Source: Pseudomonadota bacterium
Lineage (GTDB): Bacteria; Desulfobacterota; Desulfobulbia; Desulfobulbales; Desulfobulbaceae
DNA: 8,115 nt
Assembly (NCBI GenBank): GCA_009782165.1
Contig: WQUH01000002.1
Location: forward strand, 1-8,115
Reading direction: 5' to 3'
Made by a program: the position numbers and the translations under genes. Numbering within the stretch: position 1 is the first letter of the stretch; the number at the start of each line of letters is the position of its first letter. Positions 1 to 6,042 of this stretch are shown here, one piece after another. The notes under the pieces are model-generated. The model had not been told where the DNA came from. It searched no databases and saw only the letters and a program-made list of their open reading frames with translations.

Positions 1-584
1 AGCAGGGCGGCATGGAGGCAGAGCCGCTCGCCGGGCTGTCCCGAGCCATACAGCCGGTCGCCGACGACAGGGCATCCCAGGCCCAAGGGGTGGCTGGCGT
101 GCAGCCTGAGCTGATGCGTCCGGCCGGTCAGGGGCATGAACACCACCAGGGTGCGGCCGTTGCGCGCCTCCAGCCTCCGCCACCGGCTGATCCCCAACTT
201 GCCCTGGATGGGATCGTACACCTGATGGGGCCGGTTGTGCGGATCGAGCCGGAAACGCAGGGCAATCTCCCCGGCCTCGGCCGTCACGGTCCCCTCCAGC
301 AGGGCAAGATACCCTTTCTCCACCCGCCGCTCCGCGAACTGACGGGACAGATGCGCATGCGCCGCCCTGGTCAGCCCCAGCACCATCAGGCCCGAGGTGT
401 CCATGTCCAGGCGATGTACCGCCGGTTGCCCGATACAGTGCGGGATGAGGCTTTGTATTTGGCTGACCGCCGAATCCTGCCTGTCCGGCCCGCGGCCGGG
501 GACCGCCAGCAAACCGCCCGGCTTGTCGATCACCACGATTTCCCGGTCCTGATACCGGATGCGCAGCGACGCCTGCCCGCTCAT
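1..584 (-). CDS. RluA-family pseudouridine synthase, C-terminus cut by window edge
   Basis: Isomerises specific uridines to pseudouridine in rRNA and/or tRNA, in the cytoplasm. Reading the minus strand from the ATG at 584-582 gives 194 whole codons before the left edge. Seen: an N-terminal stretch with VVIDKPGGLLAVPGRG (about residues 17-32), the catalytic motif HRLDMDTSG with the nucleophilic aspartate at D60, and the RNA-binding core motif GRTHQLRLH at 154-162, followed by GDRLYGS and LCLHAAL. There is no N-terminal S4 domain, so it is the compact RluA type; E. coli RluA is 219 aa, so roughly 25 residues are probably missing at the C-terminus. The start codon overlaps the stop of the upstream 265-aa gene as ATGA, which suggests translational coupling. 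The family call is firm, but which RNA position it modifies cannot be told from sequence. Confidence 0.93.
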   Translation of the reverse strand, partial: MSGQASLRIRYQDREIVVIDKPGGLLAVPGRGPDRQDSAVSQIQSLIPHCIGQPAVHRLDMDTSGLMVLGLTRAAHAHLSRQFAERRVEKGYLALLEGTVTAEAGEIALRFRLDPHNRPHQVYDPIQGKLGISRWRRLEARNGRTLVVFMPLTGRTHQLRLHASHPLGLGCPVVGDRLYGSGQPGERLCLHAAL

Positions 585-1378
585 GTCGCCCCGCACAGTT
601 GGAATCCCAGGATCTGGCCGCACTTGGCCACACAGGCCGGGTACAACCGGCCGTGCGTCCTGGCCCCCGAGGCGTTGCCCGCGCCCCAGTAGAATTCGGC
701 CAGGCTTTCGGGGTGCAGTCCGGCGGCCGCCGCATGGTGGAGCAGTTTCGGTGCGCAGCAATCGCCGGTCCCGGCGGGCGGAGCGCCGGAGCCGAGAAAG
801 GCCTGGGTCAGCGGCAGGGTCTCGCCGCGAAAGTTCCGCAGCCGGTAGAGAGCGTGGATCGAGCGCATCAGGTGTTGCGACAGCATCTTCCTCTGGCGGC
901 CAAGCTGTCGATAGGCGTCCGATTCTCGGGGAAACTGCGCCATTGCCGCGCCCAAGTTCTTGATGGCCCGCTCCGGTTCCCTGGTCAGGGCGGCCAGGGC
1001 ATCGACATCGACCAGCGGCGCAACCCAGCCGTCCACCTGCCACAACCCGTTGAACTGGCCGGAAAAGGCGCGCAGCGTCACCTGGTTGCCCTCGCTGTCC
1101 CGGCAGCACAGCACCCCGAACATCTTGCCTCCGGCCGGATCGAACAGGGGCGCGGTCGAGCACCGTGGATCGGCCATGACCGGCGGCAGATGACCATCGA
1201 TCCGTTGCTGGGCCCGCAGCAGGGCCATCAGGGATGCGCATGCCTTGCCGGCAGGTTCCAGGGGCAGGGAATGGACCGTGCGGCACCGCCGGCACCAGCC
1301 GCCGCTGACCGGCGCTTCGCCTGCGCCGTATCCGGCCGCGCCGGAAGCGACCGCGGGAAAAAATCTGCCCTGAAGCAT
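581..1378 (-). CDS. Conserved cysteine-rich protein (265 aa), partner of the adjacent pseudouridine synthase
   Basis: No established function. The start at 1378 is chosen because an AGGA lies 7 bases upstream and the preceding gene ends 2 bases before; a longer frame back to 1609 only overlaps DUF2905. Seen: CRRC at residues 29-32, H36, C47, an AFSGQFNGLW segment near 104-113, PPAGTGDCCAPKLL at 200-213, LAEFYWG at 226-232, and a C-terminal HGRLYPACVAKCGQILGF with C249 and C253. Eleven cysteines in 265 residues is high for a cytoplasmic protein. From memory of the family, the PPxGxGDCxAPKLL / AEFxWG / HGxxYPAC motifs are those of the N-terminal half of larger RluA-type pseudouridine synthases in Bacteroidetes and some Gammaproteobacteria. 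No signal peptide or membrane segment is visible. The four-base overlap with the downstream synthase fits a joint role in RNA modification, perhaps as an RNA- or metal-binding module; that role is inference. Confidence 0.85.
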   Translation of the reverse strand: MLQGRFFPAVASGAAGYGAGEAPVSGGWCRRCRTVHSLPLEPAGKACASLMALLRAQQRIDGHLPPVMADPRCSTAPLFDPAGGKMFGVLCCRDSEGNQVTLRAFSGQFNGLWQVDGWVAPLVDVDALAALTREPERAIKNLGAAMAQFPRESDAYRQLGRQRKMLSQHLMRSIHALYRLRNFRGETLPLTQAFLGSGAPPAGTGDCCAPKLLHHAAAAGLHPESLAEFYWGAGNASGARTHGRLYPACVAKCGQILGFQLCGAT

Positions 1379-1380
1379 GG

Positions 1381-1581
1381 CTATTTCCTGAACAGCCAGA
1401 AGAGCACGGTCAGCACCAGGCTGACCACGATGCAACTGGTGAGCGGCAAGAACAACCGGACATTGTCGCGGACAATGAGGATGTCGCCGGGCAGCCGGCC
1501 GAACGGCAAAGTGCGCAGCCAGGGCCAGAGCACCCCGGCGGCGATGCAGGCAAGGCCAAGGAGGATCAGGGTTTTGTTCAT
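1381..1581 (-). CDS. DUF2905 family small inner-membrane protein (66 aa)
   Basis: Function unknown. The protein has two hydrophobic segments, about residues 4-22 and 45-64, joined by a short loop holding the family hallmark GRLPGDI at 28-34. It ends in a basic tail (FRK), as expected for a two-pass inner-membrane protein. Length (66 aa) and motif match DUF2905. The start at 1581 is preferred over the in-frame ATG pair at 1617/1614 because GAGG sits 8 bases upstream and because family members begin M-[NGK]-K-x-L. It is the first gene of a minus-strand operon, and its TAG stop lies 2 bases before the next start. Its link with RNA modification, if any, is positional only. Confidence 0.88.
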   Translation of the reverse strand: MNKTLILLGLACIAAGVLWPWLRTLPFGRLPGDILIVRDNVRLFLPLTSCIVVSLVLTVLFWLFRK

Positions 1582-1612
1582 GACGGTTCCCTCTGCGTGG
1601 GCAATGCAACCC

Positions 1613-1640
1613 ATCATTCCATTTTCATTGCAAAACTCAA
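1613..1640 (-). promoter_or_regulatory. Possible sigma70 promoter for the minus-strand operon
   Basis: On the minus strand, TTGAGT (1640-1635) is followed after 16 bases by AATGAT (1618-1613). Each box matches four of six consensus bases, and the -10 box ends 31 bases before the DUF2905 start. It is weak on sequence alone and is listed because of its position. Confidence 0.3.
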
Positions 1641-1645
1641 CTTAC

Positions 1646-1730
1646 CGTCATTCCGCTCGAAGCGAAGACGCGGAATCCACACGCCGCATGGATTCTGCGA
1701 CTCCGCCTGACGGCTCCGCGCAGAATGACG
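1646..1730. repeat. Nested inverted pair of REP-like palindromes
   Basis: Two small palindromes lie head to head. The first pairs ATTCCGC (1650-1656) with GCGGAAT (1670-1676). The second pairs ATTCTGCG (1692-1699) with CGCAGAAT (1719-1726). The outer ends also pair: CGTCATTCCGC (1646-1656) with GCAGAATGACG (1720-1730), one mismatch, and GCGGAATCCA (1670-1679) with TGGATTCTGC (1689-1698), one mismatch. The whole block could form one long stem or two separate stems. The GTCATTCC...GGAATCCA pattern resembles the short intergenic palindromes common in many proteobacterial genomes. Confidence 0.7.
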
Positions 1731-1744
1731 CACGTGTTCCTATG

Positions 1745-1763
1745 CGCAGGCGGGACGCCTGCG
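1745..1763. repeat. Perfect 8-bp GC hairpin with 3-base loop
   Basis: CGCAGGCG (1745-1752) and CGCCTGCG (1756-1763) pair perfectly around a GGA loop. The following TGCGTTCCCA (1760-1769) recurs exactly at 1946-1955, tying this element to the later palindrome. No T-run follows, so it does not look like an intrinsic terminator. Confidence 0.7.
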
Positions 1764-1813
1764 TTCCCATGTCAATGTCTCCGTCGTCGTTCCCGCAGGG
1801 TACTGGATTCCCT

Positions 1814-1847
1814 GTCATTCCCGCGTAGGCGGGAATTTCGCGGGAAT
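1814..1847. repeat. GTCATTCCCGC palindrome with an extra half-copy
   Basis: ATTCCCGC (1817-1824) pairs perfectly with GCGGGAAT (1829-1836) around a GTAG loop, and a second GCGGGAAT follows at 1840-1847. The GTCATTCC at 1814-1821 repeats that at 1647-1654, and TGGATTC at 1804-1810 repeats 1689-1695. This makes it a member of the same repeat family as the 1646-1730 block. Confidence 0.7.
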
Positions 1848-1852
1848 AAACC

Positions 1853-1872
1853 GGGCACGGCCCGCCGTGCCC
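1853..1872. repeat. GGGCACGG/CCGTGCCC palindrome
   Basis: GGGCACGG (1853-1860) pairs perfectly with CCGTGCCC (1865-1872) around a CCCG loop. It is preceded by AAACC and followed by CTACGG. It is distinct in sequence from the GTCATTCC family, so at least two palindrome types are interspersed here. Confidence 0.65.
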
Positions 1873-1925
1873 CTACGGCTCCTATATTTGTGTTCGTTCG
1901 GGGTGGCGGCAGTTCCCCATCGGGA

Positions 1926-1971
1926 GCGGCCGAGCCGCGCAGGGCTGCGTTCCCACGCCGGAGCGTGGAAA
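1926..1971. repeat. Two adjacent small palindromes
   Basis: GCGGC (1926-1930) pairs with GCCGC (1934-1938) around CGA. Then CCACGC (1953-1958) pairs with GCGTGG (1963-1968), extended by nearly matching flanks (TTC on the left, AAA on the right). The exact repeat of TGCGTTCCCA at 1760-1769 and 1946-1955 shows that the right-hand element shares ancestry with the hairpin at 1745-1763. Confidence 0.55.
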
Positions 1972-2030
1972 CGATCATGCCAAAACTTTCCCGCTGCGAT
2001 CCGGCAACGCCTTTAGCCGCCGCCCTCGCT

Positions 2031-2052
2031 CGGCGACACGACGCCGTTTTTT
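2031..2052 (+). terminator. Stem plus T6, possible intrinsic terminator
   Basis: CGGCG (2031-2035) pairs with CGCCG (2042-2046) around a six-base loop and is followed directly by TTTTTT (2047-2052). The stem is short but all G-C. No recognised plus-strand gene lies upstream in the window, so it may end an unannotated short transcript, insulate the downstream promoter, or be chance. Confidence 0.35.
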
Positions 2053-2064
2053 CAACTTTCATGC

Positions 2065-2094
2065 TTTACAGTGGCGCAAATTTCCTCTAATTAT
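2065..2094 (+). promoter_or_regulatory. Candidate sigma70 promoter for the 826-aa gene and holA
   Basis: TTTACA (2065-2070, five of six consensus bases) is followed after 18 bases by AATTAT (2089-2094, four of six), in the only AT-rich patch before the gene. Transcription would start near 2101, leaving a leader of about 67 bases. It is plausible but not proven. Confidence 0.45.
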
Positions 2095-2167
2095 GGGTGT
2101 CTTTCGCATTGCCCGCAACCGCATCAGTCCTGCAACCTGACCGATCCCCTCAACCCCCACACCCACT

Positions 2168-4648
2168 ATGCGCACTCTCGTCCACCGGAAAAACCGGCCC
2201 GCTCCCCGCACCCTGCCGCTGCTGCTCGCCCTCGCCCTGCTTGCCGCCAACCCGGTTCCGCCCGTCCACGCGGCCAGCCCGGCGGCAGCCAGTGCGGCCC
2301 GCGCCCAGCTCAACCTGACCAGCGCCGATCACACCATGTCGATCTACCAGGCCATTCCCGGATTGACCAGCCAACAGATCGAATATGGCCGCGCCGTCAT
2401 CCCGAAAATGAACTATAACTCCCAGCGCATCTTCCGCAAGATTTGCGGCCTGTCGGGCATCACCTTCGACCAGGCCAAATCCGCCATCGACCTGCTGAAC
2501 CGCGAGCGGTTCACCTACGAGCAGGTGCAGACCTTCGAGGCCTTCGCCGGCCTGGACGCGGTCGATGTTCCCCTGGCCATGAACAGCCTCGCCGCCATCA
2601 AGAGCCTGGGATTCGAGGCGGGCCGCGCGTTCCGCGCCTACGTCGGCATGCCGGGCGTGGCCACGGCCGCGGCCCTGCCCATGATCTCGGTGCTCGGCAG
2701 TATGGATGACGTCAACAATATGGCCGCCCAGGCCTACTTCAGCATCAAGGGCATGCGGGCGGATCTGGCCAAAAAGGGCATGCCCGTTCTGATGCGGCTC
2801 AGAAACAATCAGGCCAAGGCCGCGGAAACCTATGCCAAGGTCCGGGGCATGGACCCGGAGACCATGTTCGACGGTCTGGGACTGCTCCAGAAACTCTATC
2901 AGAATGACGCCTGGAACGCCCGCTGCCTGTTCACCAACAAGACGCTGACCCCGCGAGAGGCCTGGAACTGGCTGGTCGGCTATTTCGCCTTGCCCACCAA
3001 CATCCAGGAGGCCCAGTACGACAAGTTCGACAGCCGGCAAAAAACAGTGCTGCTCGAAGGGCTCTACGACGGCGGCGAGGAGATCATCTGGAAAATCAAT
3101 GACCTCCATGCCGTAACCGACAGCCACGGCTACGAGATTTCAGACTCCGCGCTCAACAGCTACTCCATGCAGCAGCTCCAGGCCAAATTCAACGAACTGC
3201 TGCCCACGGTCCAGGAACGGTACAGCGGTTTTGCCGGCGCCAGCAGGGGGCAGGCCATCTCCATGCTCAAACAGGCCACCTCGGCCGCCCGGACGCAGAC
3301 CGCCCGCAATCTGACCGTGGCCAACGCCTATGCCGTCATGGCGCAGGGCAGCGAACTGTACGACTCCTCCTTCCGCAATATTCTGGTGCCGGTGTTGCAG
3401 GAACGGATCGCCAATCGGTACGGCGGCGACCTGCTCGCCTTTCTCAAATCGATCGATCCGGGCAACCGTCTGGTTTCGGATTTCATTTCCAGTTGCGCCC
3501 AGAAAGGAAAATTGACCGATTTCTTTCCCAGCGACACCGGCAAACAGAAGGAGATCCTCAGCCTGGTCGCCGCCTCGGCGTTCCAGAACGAGGATTCGAT
3601 CCTGCTCTTCTCCGCGACCCTGAGCCATCTCCTCAAGGTGCTCACCCCCGATGCCCGTTCGCACCTGATCGACCTGATGGTGCGGAACAGCGAGAGTGAA
3701 AACGCCGCCTTCTCCAAGCTGCTCACCGTGATCCTGCAATACTATCTGCAAACCTATCCGGAACTGCTCGGCCCCGCGGACCGCACGCTCATCAGCCGCA
3801 TGGTCGTCCGCCACGGCGCGGTCAACCTCGAACGCTACCAGACAACCCCCTTCGCCGAATGGAAGCGGGACGGCCGGCTTGGTTCGGTCTCCATGTTCCA
3901 TCCCGACGATGACGGCCGGCAGTCCTTCATTTCCAACGCCAACCTGCTGCTCAACAGCGGCTACCGGCTGGTTCCATCCCAGCAGTACACCGTGTCCGCG
4001 CTCACCCCCTCCCTGCAGCAGGAAACCCTGCAAGCGAGCGGCGCCGGTCTGGCCAGGCTGTTCCTGTCCATGCGCGACCGTCATTTTGCCGTGGCCTTTG
4101 TCAAACAGGTCGGCGGGGTGAACATCGTCCATACCCAGTTCGTCTATTCCGACATGGAGAACCAGATGGAGATGCTCAAGCGCTTCATCCAGTCCGGAGA
4201 CGAGATGCTGGCCCAGCGCGGCCACAGCTACTGGCGTTCCGAGCAGATCATCGACCCCCTGACCAAGCTGATCGAGGAGGGGCAGGTGACCGATGCCGAT
4301 CTGCGCCACAAGCAGCGGTTCCTCAGCCTCGGCTCCTGCGGCGGCGTCAAGGTCTACACCTCCCTGACCCGTCTGTTTGCCAGCTCGGTGGATATCCTGG
4401 CCACCATCGGCACCGGCCTGGCCTTGATCAACGATCCGTACAACAAGATGTTCTTCGAGATCATCGCCGCCAACCCGCCCACCATCACCTGGAAAAATGT
4501 GGCCCAGCAGACCGCCTCCGTCTTTCAGGGCGGCCAGGGCCAGGATTACCTCCTGCCCGGCTCCCTGACCGCCATCCTGCACAAAATCCTGGACGAAACG
4601 CAGCAGGGCGCAGCCAGCCGCAACCGTTTCGAGCGAACCCGGAATTGA
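2168..4648 (+). CDS. Exported 826-aa protein with helical repeats and a candidate caspase-like His/Cys region
   Basis: Not a named family. A Sec signal peptide is clear: basic residues up to R14, a Leu/Ala-rich core at 16-27, and a likely cut after VHA (A35). Residues about 60-255 hold six degenerate repeats of 31-35 residues anchored by G65-L, G97-I, G128-L, G160-M, G195-M and G227-M, which suggests a helical solenoid. The middle (about 256-560) looks mostly helical. The C-terminal part has FHPDDDG (577-583), QRGHSYW (H686) and a hydrophobic strand ending in LGSCGG (C724), then VDILATIGTGLALIND. A His and a Cys 38 residues apart, each after a hydrophobic stretch, resemble clan CD peptidases (caspase/gingipain type); activity is inference. 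The start is the only usable one after the in-frame TGA at 2138, and no Shine-Dalgarno sequence precedes it. The mature protein is probably periplasmic or secreted. holA follows after 6 bases, so the two are likely cotranscribed. Confidence 0.88.
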   Translation: MRTLVHRKNRPAPRTLPLLLALALLAANPVPPVHAASPAAASAARAQLNLTSADHTMSIYQAIPGLTSQQIEYGRAVIPKMNYNSQRIFRKICGLSGITFDQAKSAIDLLNRERFTYEQVQTFEAFAGLDAVDVPLAMNSLAAIKSLGFEAGRAFRAYVGMPGVATAAALPMISVLGSMDDVNNMAAQAYFSIKGMRADLAKKGMPVLMRLRNNQAKAAETYAKVRGMDPETMFDGLGLLQKLYQNDAWNARCLFTNKTLTPREAWNWLVGYFALPTNIQEAQYDKFDSRQKTVLLEGLYDGGEEIIWKINDLHAVTDSHGYEISDSALNSYSMQQLQAKFNELLPTVQERYSGFAGASRGQAISMLKQATSAARTQTARNLTVANAYAVMAQGSELYDSSFRNILVPVLQERIANRYGGDLLAFLKSIDPGNRLVSDFISSCAQKGKLTDFFPSDTGKQKEILSLVAASAFQNEDSILLFSATLSHLLKVLTPDARSHLIDLMVRNSESENAAFSKLLTVILQYYLQTYPELLGPADRTLISRMVVRHGAVNLERYQTTPFAEWKRDGRLGSVSMFHPDDDGRQSFISNANLLLNSGYRLVPSQQYTVSALTPSLQQETLQASGAGLARLFLSMRDRHFAVAFVKQVGGVNIVHTQFVYSDMENQMEMLKRFIQSGDEMLAQRGHSYWRSEQIIDPLTKLIEEGQVTDADLRHKQRFLSLGSCGGVKVYTSLTRLFASSVDILATIGTGLALINDPYNKMFFEIIAANPPTITWKNVAQQTASVFQGGQGQDYLLPGSLTAILHKILDETQQGAASRNRFERTRN

Positions 4649-4653
4649 GGAGG
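4647..4653 (+). promoter_or_regulatory. Shine-Dalgarno for holA overlapping the upstream stop
   Basis: GAGGAGG spans 4647-4653 and shares bases with the TGA stop at 4646-4648. Only one base separates it from the ATG at 4655, closer than the usual 5-9. The first GAGG (4647-4650) leaves 4 bases and may be the part used. The layout suggests coupling to termination of the upstream gene. Confidence 0.6.
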
Positions 4654-4654
4654 C

Positions 4655-6040
4655 ATGGCGCTCTACACCCATGAACATCTGCCCGAACTGCTGCCCCGGC
4701 TGGCCGACCATCCTTCTCGGGTGTTTTTGCTGTTCGGCGAGCGGTATCTCTGCCGGGAGGCGATGGAGCAGGTGGAACAGGCGCTGTTGCGGCCCGGCGG
4801 CGGCACGGTCCACCCCATCGACGGCGACCAGGAGGATATCGGCGCCACCCTGGCCAAACTCCGCAGTTTCACCCTGCTGCCGGGCCGCCAGCTCTATCGG
4901 GTGACCGACACCCGGCTCTTTCATTCCCGCCAGGTGGCAAAATCCATCTGGGACCGGGCGGTCAAGGCCCATGCCGGGGGCAAGCCGGAACAGGCGGGCC
5001 GCGCCCTGCGCGCCCTGCTGGCCAGCGGCGGACTCGATCCCGGCGCCGACAGCGATCTGGCGGCGCTGGCCGCCGCCGAGTGGCAGCAGTGCTTCGGCTT
5101 CGCCCGGCCCGACGGCGACCTGAGCTGGACCCGCGCCTGTCTTGCCGACCACGGCGCATCGGCCGGCCCCGCGACGCCGGCGAGCGCGGACCCTGCCGAC
5201 CTGCTGGCCTCGGTGCTGGCGGCCGGCATCCCGCCGAACAATGTCCTCATCCTCCTGGCCGAGGAGGTCGACAAACGGAAAAAACTGTTCAAGTTGCTCA
5301 AAGACGAGCAGACGGTGATCGATCTCAGCGTGGAGGCCGGTTCCAGCGCCAAGGCGCAAAAGGAACAGCGGACCGTGCTCCAGAACCTGATCCGCCGGAC
5401 CCTGGCCGAAGAGGGGAAAACCATGGCCCCGGCCCTGGTTGATCTGCTGCTCGACCGGGTCGGATTCCATCCGGTGGCCGCGGTCATGGAACTGCGCAAG
5501 GTTGCCGCCTATCTCGGCGACCGCGGCCAGATCACCCGCGACGATCTCGACCTCCTGGTCGGCCGGACCCGGCAGGAGGCCCTGTTTGAACTGACATCCG
5601 CCCTTGCCGACCGGAATCTGGAACAATCCCTGGTCATCGCCGACCGGCTCCAGGAAAACGGCATCCATCCCCTGGCGGTGGTGGCCACCCTGCGCAACTT
5701 TGTCCGCGGCCTGCTGCTCGTCCGCTCGCTGATCGAGCTGCCGGAGACCGGATTCCAACCCGCCATGCCTTTCGCCGCCTTTCAGAACGCCTGCCTGCCC
5801 CGCCTCAAGGAACGGGACCAGTGGAAAAAAGAGTTTGGCGGCCATCCCTTTGCCCTCTACATGCAGTGCAAAACCGCCGCCTCCTTTTCCCTGCCCCTGC
5901 TCGCCGCCTGGATGCACCACCTGCTCAGGGCCGAACTTCGGCTCAAGGGCTCGCCCGTCGTCCCGGCGACCATCCTCCAACACCTGATTCTATCGCTGCT
6001 TTCCCCCGCGCCGCAAAAGAGCGGCGAGCCTGTCGGCTGA
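4655..6040 (+). CDS. holA: DNA polymerase III subunit delta
   Basis: Clamp-loader subunit that opens the beta sliding clamp during replication, working with delta' and tau/gamma in the cytoplasm. Seen: an N-terminal VFLLFGERYLCREAMEQVEQAL (about 23-44) of the type that opens delta subunits, LLPGRQLYRVTD, then LLAEEVDKRKKLFKLL (about 200-215), LLDRVGFHPVAAVMELRKVAAYLG (about 265-288) and a C-terminal collar-like LFELTSALADRNLEQSLVIADRL (about 309-331). As expected for delta, no Walker A motif is seen. At 461 aa it is much longer than E. coli HolA (343 aa). Most of the excess is an Ala/Gly/Pro-rich stretch around residues 95-185, between the first clamp-binding strands and the LLAEEVDKR segment. 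It is preceded here by the 826-aa exported protein rather than by lptE, its usual upstream neighbour in E. coli. No clear terminator follows. Confidence 0.9.
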   Translation: MALYTHEHLPELLPRLADHPSRVFLLFGERYLCREAMEQVEQALLRPGGGTVHPIDGDQEDIGATLAKLRSFTLLPGRQLYRVTDTRLFHSRQVAKSIWDRAVKAHAGGKPEQAGRALRALLASGGLDPGADSDLAALAAAEWQQCFGFARPDGDLSWTRACLADHGASAGPATPASADPADLLASVLAAGIPPNNVLILLAEEVDKRKKLFKLLKDEQTVIDLSVEAGSSAKAQKEQRTVLQNLIRRTLAEEGKTMAPALVDLLLDRVGFHPVAAVMELRKVAAYLGDRGQITRDDLDLLVGRTRQEALFELTSALADRNLEQSLVIADRLQENGIHPLAVVATLRNFVRGLLLVRSLIELPETGFQPAMPFAAFQNACLPRLKERDQWKKEFGGHPFALYMQCKTAASFSLPLLAAWMHHLLRAELRLKGSPVVPATILQHLILSLLSPAPQKSGEPVG

Positions 6041-6042
6041 TC

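Larger units (their letters stand above)
1582..2167. other. Divergent intergenic region rich in palindromes
   Basis: A 586-bp gap separates the starts of two divergent operons. No protein in it has recognisable homology, although GC-driven open frames cross it. It contains at least six short GC-rich inverted repeats between 1646 and 1971, a T6-tailed stem at 2031-2052, and a candidate promoter for each flanking operon close to its gene. Since both neighbours are transcribed outward, the hairpins cannot be their 3' terminators. Confidence 0.8.

Noticed and set aside
581..1609. Longer 342-aa version of the cysteine-rich protein starting at 1609
   Set aside because: The extra 77 residues are the DUF2905 coding sequence read out of frame, Arg/His/Pro-rich and without homology. 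The ATG at 1378 has a good Shine-Dalgarno sequence.
1576..1617. Earlier ATG at 1617 for DUF2905
   Set aside because: It would add 12 residues (MMGCIAHAEGTV) not typical of the family, and its ribosome site is weaker than that before 1581.
599..1828. 409-codon open frame on the plus strand
   Set aside because: It runs antisense across the 265-aa gene and DUF2905, which have better motifs, ribosome sites and operon spacing, and continues into the palindrome region.
2150..3127. 325-codon minus-strand frame opposite the start of the exported gene
   Set aside because: It is a shadow of the signal-peptide gene. The sense strand has a clear Sec signal and repeats, while the antisense product has no motif.
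2168..4648. 826-aa gene as LptE, the usual holA neighbour
   Set aside because: It is over four times the usual LptE length, has no lipobox, and its motifs differ entirely.
3140..5983. 947-codon open frame on the minus strand
   Set aside because: It lies antisense to both the 826-aa gene and holA, is rich in Gly, Gln and Arg, and shows no recognisable domain. It is explained by high GC and codon bias of the true genes, which leave few stops in the antisense frame.
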